A DNA stretch of 27,107 nt from Caryophanales bacterium UBA5729 (GCA_002419505.1 DIGF01000019.1:6419-33525); one strand, 5' to 3'. Numbered from the stretch's first letter, positions 15,336 to 23,410 are shown. The notes: generated by a model not told the origin, from the letters alone. Translations and numbers: made by a program.

Positions 15336-15896
15336 ATGATTGAACTACTTTTTAAAAAAAAGAATTTCTATCCCGATGACTACAAAAAAACAGTTTTTGA
15401 TATTGATTTTTCAAAACTAAAAAGTCTGGGAATCGAGAATATTTTTATTGATTTAGACAACACTTTAATACCGCACGATATTTCCGAAGCGGACGAATTG
15501 ACTGTAAAATTGTTTGAAAACTTACATAACCTTGGTTTCAAAGTTTTTATAATCTCCAATAACAAGAAACCTCGCGTCAAATTATTTGCAAACATGGTTA
15601 AAAGCAGATACGTCTATAGTGCTCAAAAGCCTTTTAGATCAGGTTTTAAAAGAGCATTAAAAAAAGTAGGTTATCCAAACCCAAAAACCGTATGCTTAAT
15701 CGGAGATCAGTTCATGACCGATGTATTAGGCGGTAAAAGAATGGGATTTTATGTGATTGTTGTGGATGCAATAAAAAGAAACAGTGAAAAATGGTATACC
15801 AAACTCAATCGTCATCTAGAAAAAAATATCTTAAAGCGTTTAAAGAAAAATGATTTAGAATTTTACAATAGATTAAATTTACAGGAGAAGAGGTAA
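15336..15896 (+). CDS. yqeG: YqeG family HAD IIIA-type phosphatase
   Basis: HAD-superfamily phosphatase; the family is related to phosphatidylglycerophosphatase GEP4 and is found next to yqeH. The catalytic motif I is IDLDNTLI with D39 and D41, motif II is ISNN (S74), the conserved lysine is K98 in QKP, and motif III is GDQFMTD (D124, D129). The length of 186 is normal. The SD is GGGGTG. A role in making phosphatidylglycerol is plausible but not shown by the sequence. The downstream yqeH begins 4 bases after the stop. Confidence 0.9.
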   Translation: MIELLFKKKNFYPDDYKKTVFDIDFSKLKSLGIENIFIDLDNTLIPHDISEADELTVKLFENLHNLGFKVFIISNNKKPRVKLFANMVKSRYVYSAQKPFRSGFKRALKKVGYPNPKTVCLIGDQFMTDVLGGKRMGFYVIVVDAIKRNSEKWYTKLNRHLEKNILKRLKKNDLEFYNRLNLQEKR

Positions 15897-15900
15897 ACTA

Positions 15901-17019
15901 ATGTCAGATATTTTTTGCAAGGGTTGCGGTGCTTTAATTCAAAACAAAGATGATAAATTACCTGGTTTTGTAAGTGATGATTTATTAAGTTCAAAAAATA
16001 TCTCGGAGATTGTTTGTCAAAGATGCTTTCGGATAAGGAATTACTCTGAAGTTTTCCCGTATGCAGTATCAAATTCTGATTACTTACAAGTAATCGAAAA
16101 AATTAAAGCTGAAGATGCGTTGATACTAAAAATTGTCGACATTTTTGATTTCTCTGGTTCTTTTGTTCCTGCCATTAAAGAGTTAACCGGAAACGAAGAT
16201 GTCATTTTAGTTGGCAATAAAATGGATCTTCTACCTAAAAATGTGAAGCCTTCAAGAATTTTGGATTGGCTGCAATTGATGTTAAAAGCTCAAGGTTTTA
16301 CTGTTCTTGACTCGGTCTTATTATCTGCTAAATACGGCGATAATTTCGATGAGTTAATGGCAAAGATCTATCGATATAAAGGCAAAAGAAACGTCTATAT
16401 TGTGGGATCTTCCAATGTTGGTAAATCAAAGATAGTAAATCAAATACTAAAAAGATATTTAGGTGCTGCTAAAGATATCGTAACCGAATCGTTAACACCA
16501 CAAACAACCATTGGCACCATCGGTTTTCAACTCTTGGACGGAACCTTTATTTATGACACACCTGGTGTAATCAATAAGCATCAATATATGCATTACTTGA
16601 CTAGACCTTCTTATAAACTCACCGTGCCTAATCGAGAAATTAAACCAATAGTTTATCAACTGAATGAGGGACAAACTTTATTTTTTGGTGGTCTAGCAAG
16701 ATTAGATATCATTTCCGGTGAAACCGGTGATGTAGTCAGTGTAGTTACTTATTTTGCTAACACACTAAACATTCATAGAACGAAAACGCTTAAAGCGGAT
16801 AAATTATATTGCGAAAAACTGTATTCGCTTTTATCACCACCATTTACCAAGGATGAAGACGTCCCTAAGTGGATATACCATGAATTCAGAATCAGAGACA
16901 ATCAAAAATATGATATCGTATTCTCCGGTTTAGGATTTGTAACTTTAAGAGCGCCTTTCTGTGTTAGGGCTTACGCTCCGTTTGTGGTGGGAGTCTATAC
17001 TAGGTTAGCTATTATATGA
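15901..17019 (+). CDS. yqeH: Circularly permuted ribosome biogenesis GTPase YqeH
   Basis: GTPase needed for 30S subunit assembly in Bacillus. The N-terminal zinc finger has C6, C9, C39 and C42 (CKGC and CQRC). The GTPase motifs come in permuted order: G4 NKMD at 106-109, G5 SAK at 142-144, G1 GSSNVGKS at 169-176, and G3 DTPG at 219-222. The length of 372 is typical. The SD GAGAAGAGG lies in the 3' end of yqeG. The stop overlaps the yqeK start by 4 bases (ATGA). In Bacillus aroE, yhbY/yqeI and nadD follow; none is here. Confidence 0.95.
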   Translation: MSDIFCKGCGALIQNKDDKLPGFVSDDLLSSKNISEIVCQRCFRIRNYSEVFPYAVSNSDYLQVIEKIKAEDALILKIVDIFDFSGSFVPAIKELTGNEDVILVGNKMDLLPKNVKPSRILDWLQLMLKAQGFTVLDSVLLSAKYGDNFDELMAKIYRYKGKRNVYIVGSSNVGKSKIVNQILKRYLGAAKDIVTESLTPQTTIGTIGFQLLDGTFIYDTPGVINKHQYMHYLTRPSYKLTVPNREIKPIVYQLNEGQTLFFGGLARLDIISGETGDVVSVVTYFANTLNIHRTKTLKADKLYCEKLYSLLSPPFTKDEDVPKWIYHEFRIRDNQKYDIVFSGLGFVTLRAPFCVRAYAPFVVGVYTRLAII

Positions 17020-17591
17020 TTGAATTGATTGAAAGGTATTTAGAAAAGGTATTTATCAGCGATAAACATCGTTTAGAACATATCCAAAACGTTAAAAAAG
17101 TTGCTTTAGAATTAGCGGATATTCATCAAGTTGATAAGAACAAAGTTGTCATCGCGGCACTTTTACACGATGCAACAAAAACCTTATCCTTTAAAGAAAA
17201 TTCAGCGATAGTAAAGGATTGCTTTGAAAAAGAAGAAATAAGATCTGTTCCTAGATCGTGTCTGCATGCTTACTCAGCATATGTGCTGGCAAAGACTGAA
17301 TTTGGCATAGAGGATATCGATATCCTAAATGCAATCAAACATCACTGTGCCGGAAGACCGAATATGAGTCAGTTGGAAAAAATTATTTTCGTAAGTGATT
17401 TTATTGAAGAAGGAAGAAGTTTTGTTGATGAGAGAGTTAATGAATTAGCAAAGATAGACCTAACAAAAGCTACTTACGAAATTATGTTGCTTACAAGAGA
17501 ATATTTAATAAAGAACAATCGTAATGTTGCAAAATCTACTGAAACAGCTATTGAAGAATATGGGAAAGAATTGGAGGAAATTAATGACTGA
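17016..17591 (+). CDS. yqeK: HD-domain bis(5'-nucleosyl)-tetraphosphatase (symmetrical) YqeK
   Basis: Hydrolyses diadenosine tetraphosphate (Ap4A), a stress nucleotide released by aminoacyl-tRNA synthetases. The HD metal site is H22 (RLEHIQNV), H51-D52 (LLHDATK), H84 (CLHAYSAY), H110 (KHHCAGRPNMS) and D128 (VSDFIE). GRPNMSxLEKIIFVSDFIEEGR is diagnostic of YqeK. The length is 191. It is coupled to yqeH by ATGA and to rsfS by an 8-base overlap. In many Bacilli nadD precedes it, sometimes fused; here nadD is absent. Confidence 0.93.
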   Translation: MIELIERYLEKVFISDKHRLEHIQNVKKVALELADIHQVDKNKVVIAALLHDATKTLSFKENSAIVKDCFEKEEIRSVPRSCLHAYSAYVLAKTEFGIEDIDILNAIKHHCAGRPNMSQLEKIIFVSDFIEEGRSFVDERVNELAKIDLTKATYEIMLLTREYLIKNNRNVAKSTETAIEEYGKELEEIND

Positions 17592-17931
17592 AAGATTGAA
17601 GCGTTTATATGAAGCCCTGAAGGCATTGAAATTGAAAGATATAATCATCTATGATTTTCAAGATTTTTCGCCTTTTTTTGACTATCAAGTGATTGCGACA
17701 GCCACTAATGAAAGACAGGTCCATGCTTCTATCGAACATGTCAGACAAGCTTTTCCCGAACACTCTCAGATGCACGTTGAAGGCACCGAAGAGAATCGTT
17801 GGTTACTAATAGATCTAGAGGACATCATTGTCCATGTAATGCATAAAGACGAACGCGAATTTTATCAAATCGAAAAAATCTTTTTTGAGAGAAAAACCGT
17901 GGGGTTTGAGGATGATCGAGATGGAATATGA
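17584..17931 (+). CDS. rsfS: Ribosomal silencing factor RsfS
   Basis: Binds protein L14 (uL14) on the 50S subunit and blocks 30S joining when nutrients are low. It shows the family pattern LKLKDIIIYD (usual K-xx-D-xxxxD), FFDYQVIATATNERQVHA and WLLIDLEDIIVHVMHKDEREFYQIEKIF. The length from the ATG at 17584 is 115 residues, the usual size. GGAGG at 17574-17578 supports this start. An in-frame start at 17524 would add 20 residues with no SD, inside yqeK. It overlaps the yqeM start. Confidence 0.93.
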   Translation: MTERLKRLYEALKALKLKDIIIYDFQDFSPFFDYQVIATATNERQVHASIEHVRQAFPEHSQMHVEGTEENRWLLIDLEDIIVHVMHKDEREFYQIEKIFFERKTVGFEDDRDGI

Positions 17932-18607
17932 TTTACTGGCCACCTTTTATGATTCTTTCATTGACGAAGTAGTTTATCAAGAATACCTAGATTTAGTAAA
18001 CAAGTATTCGAGTTTAGGTTCAATGCTCGATATTGGTTGTGGAACTGGTAAACTATCGATTGAATTTGCAAAACTTGGTTATGATGTTGTCGCCACCGAT
18101 TTATCTGAAGAAATGCTTAACATTGTGGATTATCGCTCTAAAGAAGAAAATGTTGATATTGAAGTAGCTTTATACGATATGTTGGACCCGATAGATTATG
18201 AGTTCGATGTGGTAATTGCTTCTATGGATGTGATTAATCACCTTTCTGACTTAGAAGACGTGGAGTTTGGCTTTGCCAATATTTACAATAGCATTAACAA
18301 TAATGGAATTTTTGTGTTTGACGTATTATCGGTTGAGTTTATTGATGCATTTGACGGTTATACTGAAGATGATGAAGACTATCACTTCCATTGGGGAAGC
18401 CATAAAGGCGACCGAGAGCATAGCATAATTCATACCATTACATTGAATATTGAAGATAGCCATGAAGAAGTTAAAATTTATGAACAAACACATGATACTG
18501 AAGAATATGAAAAAATCATAAAAAATATCGGCTTTAAAATATTAGAAAAAAAATCTTTACCTGAAAGAACAATTTACGTACTTCAAAAAGAAGAAAATCT
18601 GGAATAA
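17921..18607 (+). CDS. yqeM: Class I SAM-dependent methyltransferase YqeM
   Basis: Small-molecule or nucleic-acid methyltransferase, substrate unknown. SAM motif I is LDIGCGTGK (36-44), the acid after strand 2 is D60 (VATDLSEEM), and the motif IV region is FDVVIASMDVINHL. The C-terminal part holds a beta-rich insert with HFHWGSHKGDREHS. The length is 228. The ATG at 17921 with GAGG at 17908-17911 is preferred; an upstream ATG at 17912 has no room for an SD. It overlaps rsfS by 11 bases. The order rsfS-yqeM-comE matches Bacillus. Its UAA stop forms the loop of the following terminator. Confidence 0.86.
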   Translation: MEYDLLATFYDSFIDEVVYQEYLDLVNKYSSLGSMLDIGCGTGKLSIEFAKLGYDVVATDLSEEMLNIVDYRSKEENVDIEVALYDMLDPIDYEFDVVIASMDVINHLSDLEDVEFGFANIYNSINNNGIFVFDVLSVEFIDAFDGYTEDDEDYHFHWGSHKGDREHSIIHTITLNIEDSHEEVKIYEQTHDTEEYEKIIKNIGFKILEKKSLPERTIYVLQKEENLE

Positions 18608-18621
18608 TTCCAGATTTTTTT
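18594..18621 (+). terminator. Strong terminator between yqeM and comEA
   Basis: Eleven-base stem AAAATCTGGAA (18594-18604) with TTCCAGATTTT (18608-18618), loop TAA (the yqeM stop codon), then T residues to 18621. Confidence 0.9.
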
Positions 18622-18631
18622 AAAAGAAAAA

Positions 18632-18664
18632 ACCTCTTGCTTAAGTAGTATTTATACAAGAGGT
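18632..18664 (+). promoter_or_regulatory. Hairpin that sequesters the comEA Shine-Dalgarno
   Basis: ACCTCTTG (18632-18639) is a perfect 8-base complement of CAAGAGGT (18657-18664), with a 17-base loop. The right arm contains the comEA Shine-Dalgarno AGAGGTGA (start codon at 18671). In RNA that includes both arms the SD would be paired, which would lower translation. No convincing promoter is visible between the two arms. Inference: translational control of DNA uptake. Confidence 0.6.
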
Positions 18665-18670
18665 GAAAAT

Positions 18671-19819
18671 ATGAAAAAATATATCAGTTATGCATTAATT
18701 TTAATGGGATTAATTGGGTTTTATGTTTTTAACAAGCAAACAACTGAAGAGATCAAACACGTCTATGAACCTTATAACATCGTTAATACAATTGCCGCTA
18801 CAGAAAAACAAGTTACAATTTACGCTGAAATTAGAGGTGAAGTCAGATTTCCTGGAGTATATCAAATCCAAGAAAACGAGATCTTAAAAATCTTGATTGA
18901 TAAAGCCGGTGGTTTAACGGATAAAGCTGATATTTCAGAAATCAATCAGGCACAGGTAGTCATGAAAAATTCGTTAATCCAAATACCTAAAACTAAAGAA
19001 GACTTTACTGTGGAATCAAATCAAAATCTGATTTATGTAGATATTAAAGGCGAAATAAAATATCCAGGAGTATATATAGTTCCTGACAATCTTAGAATTT
19101 TCGAAATGATTGCAAAAGCCGGTGGTTTAACGGATAAGGCTGATGTTTCAAACATTAATATGTCTCAGAAACTATATGACGGAATCTTAATTACCATTCC
19201 TCAAGTTAAAGAAATAGAATTGATTACATGTTATATAGGAGGAGAGGTTATAAAACCAGGATACTATCAATTACCACTCGGCTCAAGAGTCAGTGATCTC
19301 ATCAGCAAAGCTTCAGGGTTGACTGAATACGCTAATCATGAAAGTTTTAATCTAATAGGCATTTTAAATGACGGCGAGAAAATCATCATTGAAAAACTAC
19401 CGGAAAAACAAATGATATACGTTTCAATCCAAGGAGAAATTGTTAAGCCTAATGTATATTATGTAGAAGCAAATATCACAGTTATGGAGTTGATAAACTT
19501 AGCTGGCGGCTTAACAAAGGACGCTAACCCTAACTTGATACCTTATAATCAAGTTTTAGTCTTAGGGTCAATTGTAATTATTCCTAATTATACTGCCGAC
19601 GAGTATCAACCTATTCAACAAGAGAATGGTTTGATAAATATTAACACCGCTGGCCTAGACGAACTAATGACTTTAAAAGGTATCGGTGACATTCTTGGTC
19701 AAAGAATAATTGATTATCGAATTATCAATGGCTACTTCACTTCACTAGAAGATATCCAACTTGTATCGGGTATCAAAGCTTCAATCTATGAACAGATTAA
19801 AGATTACATTACTATCTGA
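18671..19819 (+). CDS. comEA: ComEA-like DNA receptor with four SLBB domains and a helix-hairpin-helix domain
   Basis: Membrane-anchored DNA-binding protein of the competence machine that hands DNA to ComEC. An N-terminal membrane segment spans residues 5-20 (ISYALILMGLIGFYVF). Then come four SLBB-type units at about 48-106, 120-177, 185-244 and 248-305, each with a G-E-x-x-x-P-G/N-x-Y motif and an A-G/S-G-L-T motif. The C-terminal DNA-binding HhH domain is at 319-382, with NINTA and LKGIGDILGQRIIDYR. Usual ComEA (about 205 residues) has one SLBB and one HhH; here the SLBB part has been multiplied. Units 1 and 2 share 23 identical bases. The SD is inside a hairpin. comEC overlaps the 3' end, and comEB (between them in Bacillus) is absent. 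Confidence 0.9.
   Translation: MKKYISYALILMGLIGFYVFNKQTTEEIKHVYEPYNIVNTIAATEKQVTIYAEIRGEVRFPGVYQIQENEILKILIDKAGGLTDKADISEINQAQVVMKNSLIQIPKTKEDFTVESNQNLIYVDIKGEIKYPGVYIVPDNLRIFEMIAKAGGLTDKADVSNINMSQKLYDGILITIPQVKEIELITCYIGGEVIKPGYYQLPLGSRVSDLISKASGLTEYANHESFNLIGILNDGEKIIIEKLPEKQMIYVSIQGEIVKPNVYYVEANITVMELINLAGGLTKDANPNLIPYNQVLVLGSIVIIPNYTADEYQPIQQENGLININTAGLDELMTLKGIGDILGQRIIDYRIINGYFTSLEDIQLVSGIKASIYEQIKDYITI
18902..19137 (+). repeat. Direct repeat inside comEA (copies 18902-18924 and 19115-19137)
   Basis: Two 23-base segments, identical at every position and 213 bases (71 codons) apart, encode KAGGLTD in SLBB units 1 and 2. Similarity goes on past the copies with a few changes. Units 3 and 4 have diverged at this place. 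Confidence 0.85.
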
Positions 19820-21911
19820 TAGTTCAAAATTTATTCATTTAGCAATTACTCAAACGCTTTTTATCTTGTGTAAACACTCATATTTAGCGATAATCCTACT
19901 AATATTAGAATTAGTTTTCTTATTTAAAAACAGTAAAAATTTGTTGATATATTCATTCATCTTATTTAGTGTCTTTATTATTAGGTTTGATGATTTCAAG
20001 ATAATTAATCCGATAAATAATGGAGTGATTATCAAGGTTGAAGACAAACGTTTGTTAGTTAAAAACGAGCATTTGTTTTATCTGTACGTTGATAGTCCTA
20101 ATCAATATGAGCAAGGGATGAGAATTGAATTTAAACCAATTGTTCTTCAGACCGATTATCAGAACATCGTTAATAACTTTGACTATAAAACTTATCTTTT
20201 AAGCAAAAATATTGTCGCTGAGTATTTCGTTGAGGAGATTAAAGTTGTTGATAAAATTTTTGTTATTCAAAGTATTCCTGAAAAAATTAAGGAATACTTT
20301 TCTTCTAAATATAATCCTAAAATTGCTAATTACTTAAATTTATTCGTTTTAGGCGATAGATCTTCAGTAGAAGATGAAATCTATTTTAAAACAACTAAAC
20401 TCGGAATAAACCATTTGTTTGCGATATCAGGAATGCATATTGGACTTTTAGTTGGATTTTTAAACCTCTTGATGAGTCGCATTTATTTAAGGGTTAGAAC
20501 TCATCGAAGAATAATAATTACTTTTTTGGTTTGTTATAATCTTATCACCGGTTTTTCGATTACAATTTTACGAGCTTCATTACTCAGTATAAGTGTTTTC
20601 TACTTAAAGGAAAATTCATTTACGAAATTAGACATCTTAAGTTTTATTCTTATTGCTTTTTTGCTTTATAATCCTTACTATATCTTTAACATTGGCTTTG
20701 CTTTATCGTTTTTAATTAGCTTTTCAATAATTTTAGGTAAGAAATTCTGGTTTAGCGAGAAAAAGTCACTTCAAGTTTTTAAAATTGGCTGTTTAGCATA
20801 TCTAACGAGTTTACCGATAATTTTAAAACTTAGTGGAGAGATTGGCGTTTTCAATTTATTTTATAATGTTTTCTTTGTATATTTTGTCTCTTATTTGTTT
20901 CTACCTTTAAGTTTCTTAACTGTTGTTTTTCCATTCTTTGGTAGTATTTTAGAAGTTGTTATCATCAGCTTTGAAAATATGACCCTTTTTGCGAGTGAGT
21001 TCAATATTTACTGGTCTTTTCAATTTAGCAATGAGTTTTTCATATTTTTTTATTGGTTGGCCATCATTTTTTTCTTTTTTTCAAAAACAGTGCATAAAGT
21101 AAAAATTACGATTGCCTTGATGATCTTGCTGGTGTTTTTTAATAACAATTTTCACATGTTAAATACTTACGCTTATGTCAGAATTCTCGATGTTAATCAA
21201 GGAGATGCAATTCATCTTCATCACGGTAGTTGTGATATCTTAATCGATACTGGCAACAAGGATGATTACGATACGATTATTAACTATTTTAGAAAGTTGA
21301 ATATCAATGATTTAGATCTGTTAATTCTAACTCACTATCATTTTGATCACTATGGCGAAGCTTTAGATTTGCTCAAGGAAATGGAAGTAAAGGAGTTAAT
21401 TGTAAATCAGGTTAATGCTGATTTTATTAAGTATAATCAAAGGGTCGCTGAAGAAGGGAAAATCCTTTATTGTGGGGATTTTAAACTGCAAGTGTTAAAT
21501 GCCTACAACGGTGATAATGAGAATAACAACTCAATAGTTTTATACACAAATATTTATGGGGATAACTGGTTATTCACAGGTGATATTGAAAGTGAAATCG
21601 AAACTTTGTTAATAAAGAAGTATCAGTTAGAAATTGATTATCTTAAGGTTGCACATCATGGTTCAAACACCTCTTCAACTAATGATTTTTTAGACCAAAT
21701 TAATCCGAAAATCGCTTTTATTTCAGTCGGCAAAAATAGTTATGGCCATCCCGCAAAAGAGATTATTGACAGATATTACAATTTTGGTGTAGAAATATTT
21801 CGAACTGATGAACAGGGGAGTATCACGTTTTATTATGAAAAAATTTCTTCAGCAAAAATTATTGAAACTTATCTTTTTGGCGAGAGAAAAAAATATCGAT
21901 TTATAAATTAA
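19788..21911 (+). CDS. comEC: ComEC/Rec2 DNA channel protein with C-terminal metallo-beta-lactamase domain
   Basis: Polytopic membrane protein that forms the channel for single-stranded DNA in transformation. N-terminal membrane segments are followed by a soluble OB-like part (~60-170), then the competence domain with LFAISGMHIGLL and many hydrophobic segments (~205-450). The C-terminal metallo-beta-lactamase domain has HYHFDH (H516, H518, D520, H521), LFTGDIE and AHHGSN (H623-H624), which may degrade the non-transported strand (inference from the family). The length is about 707. The start is uncertain: no clear SD is seen, and the ATG at 19788 lies in comEA (32-base overlap), so translation is probably coupled. 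A TTG at 19761 is a less likely alternative. Confidence 0.92.
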   Translation: MNRLKITLLSDSSKFIHLAITQTLFILCKHSYLAIILLILELVFLFKNSKNLLIYSFILFSVFIIRFDDFKIINPINNGVIIKVEDKRLLVKNEHLFYLYVDSPNQYEQGMRIEFKPIVLQTDYQNIVNNFDYKTYLLSKNIVAEYFVEEIKVVDKIFVIQSIPEKIKEYFSSKYNPKIANYLNLFVLGDRSSVEDEIYFKTTKLGINHLFAISGMHIGLLVGFLNLLMSRIYLRVRTHRRIIITFLVCYNLITGFSITILRASLLSISVFYLKENSFTKLDILSFILIAFLLYNPYYIFNIGFALSFLISFSIILGKKFWFSEKKSLQVFKIGCLAYLTSLPIILKLSGEIGVFNLFYNVFFVYFVSYLFLPLSFLTVVFPFFGSILEVVIISFENMTLFASEFNIYWSFQFSNEFFIFFYWLAIIFFFFSKTVHKVKITIALMILLVFFNNNFHMLNTYAYVRILDVNQGDAIHLHHGSCDILIDTGNKDDYDTIINYFRKLNINDLDLLILTHYHFDHYGEALDLLKEMEVKELIVNQVNADFIKYNQRVAEEGKILYCGDFKLQVLNAYNGDNENNNSIVLYTNIYGDNWLFTGDIESEIETLLIKKYQLEIDYLKVAHHGSNTSSTNDFLDQINPKIAFISVGKNSYGHPAKEIIDRYYNFGVEIFRTDEQGSITFYYEKISSAKIIETYLFGERKKYRFIN

Positions 21912-21938
21912 GAGCGATGGTATAATTCGCTCTTTTTT
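21910..21938 (+). terminator. Terminator after comEC
   Basis: AAGAGCGA (21910-21917) pairs with TCGCTCTT (21927-21934), loop of 9 bases, then T residues. It overlaps the comEC stop codon. Confidence 0.82.
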
Positions 21939-21946
21939 GTTATAAT
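21938..21946 (+). promoter_or_regulatory. Extended -10 promoter for holA
   Basis: TGTTATAAT (TG at 21938-21939, TATAAT at 21941-21946) overlaps the end of the comEC terminator and lies 30 bases before the holA start. The -35 is weak (TGGTAT at 21918-21923). Confidence 0.5.
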
Positions 21947-21976
21947 AACATTATAAAAATTAAGGATTGGTGAAGA

Positions 21977-22942
21977 ATGAATCGAAACTGTTATCTTTTT
22001 TATGGAAACGATAATTTTTTAATAAAAAAAGAAACCGATTTAGTTTTCCAAGAAAATGAAATCGATTTAGCTTATATTGAAGTATATGACGCTGAAGAAG
22101 AAGGAATTGATCAAGCGATAACTAACGCTATGACTATGCCTTTTTTAGCTGATAAAAAAGGCGTCGTTATCAAAAACGCAACTTTTTTAGAAGAAGCACA
22201 AAAAATTGAAGATCAAGAGATTGAAAAAATTGTTAGTTTTTGCGAAATGCGATCTGAACAGACGATTTTAGTTATTCAAGTTGCATCTGATAACCTTGAT
22301 TTTAAAAGCAAATTAGTTAAATATCTCACTAAAAATATTATTACCAAGAAATTTGTCAATGAAGATAAAAACTTTGATCCCTATGATTTTGTAAAAAAAG
22401 AGTTAGCAAAGCATAATTTAAAGATTCAACCTTTTGCGCTAACTCAGTTTATTAATCGTGCTAACACTAACCACGAAAACCTAAACAATGAATTGCAGAA
22501 ACTAATCTATTATTCATATAAGTTAAAGGAAATCGATGCCAATGCCGTGTTTGAAGTAGTTAATCGTGAAATTGAAGATAATGTTTTTGATTTGGTTAAT
22601 GCGCTTTTAGAAAATGACCGCGACAAAGTTTTTAAAGTTTATGAGGATTTAATTATCCACAATGTAAAAAGCACGCAAATATTAGCGGTAGTAGCCAATA
22701 AATTCTTAGAAATTCTGTATACAAAAGCTTTGATTTACTCCGGTTACAGTAAAGCCGATATCGAGAAGTTTTTTGGTTACTCTAGTGGTAGAGTTTACTA
22801 TATGATAAAAAACGCTCAAGAGACCAGCGATGATGTTCTTTATGAGAATATATCCAAGTTAGAAGAATTAGATTTTCAAATTAAATCCGGAAAGATTGAC
22901 AAGGACTTGGGACCGCAATTGTTTTTCATTGCTGGCAAATAA
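21977..22942 (+). CDS. holA: DNA polymerase III subunit delta
   Basis: Clamp-loader subunit that opens the beta sliding clamp. The N-terminus CYLFYGNDNFLIKKE is the family start, followed by the delta-type AAA+ fold without Walker motifs. Later family segments are EDNVFDLVNALLENDR and the C-terminal collar helices ending KSGKIDKDLGPQLFFI. The length of 321 is slightly shorter than the usual ~340. A weak SD (AAGGATTGG) precedes the ATG. As in Bacillus, it lies between comEC and rpsT, and it converges with rpsT. Confidence 0.9.
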   Translation: MNRNCYLFYGNDNFLIKKETDLVFQENEIDLAYIEVYDAEEEGIDQAITNAMTMPFLADKKGVVIKNATFLEEAQKIEDQEIEKIVSFCEMRSEQTILVIQVASDNLDFKSKLVKYLTKNIITKKFVNEDKNFDPYDFVKKELAKHNLKIQPFALTQFINRANTNHENLNNELQKLIYYSYKLKEIDANAVFEVVNREIEDNVFDLVNALLENDRDKVFKVYEDLIIHNVKSTQILAVVANKFLEILYTKALIYSGYSKADIEKFFGYSSGRVYYMIKNAQETSDDVLYENISKLEELDFQIKSGKIDKDLGPQLFFIAGK

Positions 22943-22964
22943 AAAAAAGCCATTCGGCTTTTTT
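22943..22964. terminator. Bidirectional terminator between holA and rpsT
   Basis: AAAAAAGCC (22943-22951) pairs with GGCTTTTTT (22956-22964), loop ATTC. The A and T runs on each side let it work for both convergent genes. Confidence 0.85.
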
Positions 22965-22965
22965 C

Positions 22966-23226
22966 TTACAGAGTATTTACTTTATCTGATAATCGTGATT
23001 TTTGTCTATTAGCATAGTTTTTATGATGAATGCCTTTAGAAACGCTTTTATCAAGTTTTTTGTAAGCTAAGTTCAACGCTTCAACAGCTTTTTCTTTTTC
23101 ACCACTCTTAACTGCAGTTTCTACATTCTTCAAAGCAGTCTTCAAAGATGATTTGAAAGAAGAATTAATTAGTCGTTGTTTTTCGTTTTGAGTGTTACGT
23201 TTGTTTTGTTGTTTGTTATTAGCCAT
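22966..23226 (-). CDS. rpsT: 30S ribosomal protein S20
   Basis: Binds 16S rRNA early in 30S assembly. It is basic, 86 residues long, with the typical start MANNKQQNKRNTQNEKQRL, helices rich in Lys and Ala, and the C-terminal SKGIHHKNYANRQKSRLSDKVN motif (usual form KGxIHKNxAARxKSRL). The SD GGAGGT on the minus strand and a promoter at 23257-23285 drive it. It converges with holA. Confidence 0.97.
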   Translation of the reverse strand: MANNKQQNKRNTQNEKQRLINSSFKSSLKTALKNVETAVKSGEKEKAVEALNLAYKKLDKSVSKGIHHKNYANRQKSRLSDKVNTL

Positions 23227-23256
23227 TATTTCACCTCCATTAGTAATCGCGTTAAT

Positions 23257-23285
23257 ATTGTAACAAATAAGCGAAAAAAAAGCAA
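23257..23285 (-). promoter_or_regulatory. rpsT promoter
   Basis: On the minus strand TTGCTT (23285-23280), 17 bases, TACAAT (23262-23257). It lies about 30 bases before the start codon. Confidence 0.7.
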
Positions 23286-23381
23286 CAAATAAAATTTGAA
23301 ATTTGATACTTTCAAGCTAATAAGGACAATTATCTGGTCTTTGGTTAAGTTTATTTAAATTATTCGATATAATAATCTATC

Positions 23382-23410
23382 TTGTGAGAACTTTATCTTT
23401 AAGTTATAAT
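23382..23410 (+). promoter_or_regulatory. Promoter of the GH65-like gene
   Basis: TTGTGA at 23382-23387, 17 bases, TATAAT at 23405-23410, 29 bases before the start codon. A second TATAAT at 23368-23373 has only a poor -35. Confidence 0.65.

Noticed and set aside
17524..17583. Longer N-terminus for RsfS
   Set aside because: No SD, lies in yqeK, and the ATG at 17584 has a strong GGAGG and gives the normal length.
19847..19856. AAACGCTTTT inside comEC as another cre-like site
   Set aside because: It is within coding sequence, lacks the flanking half-sites and is likely chance in AT-rich DNA.
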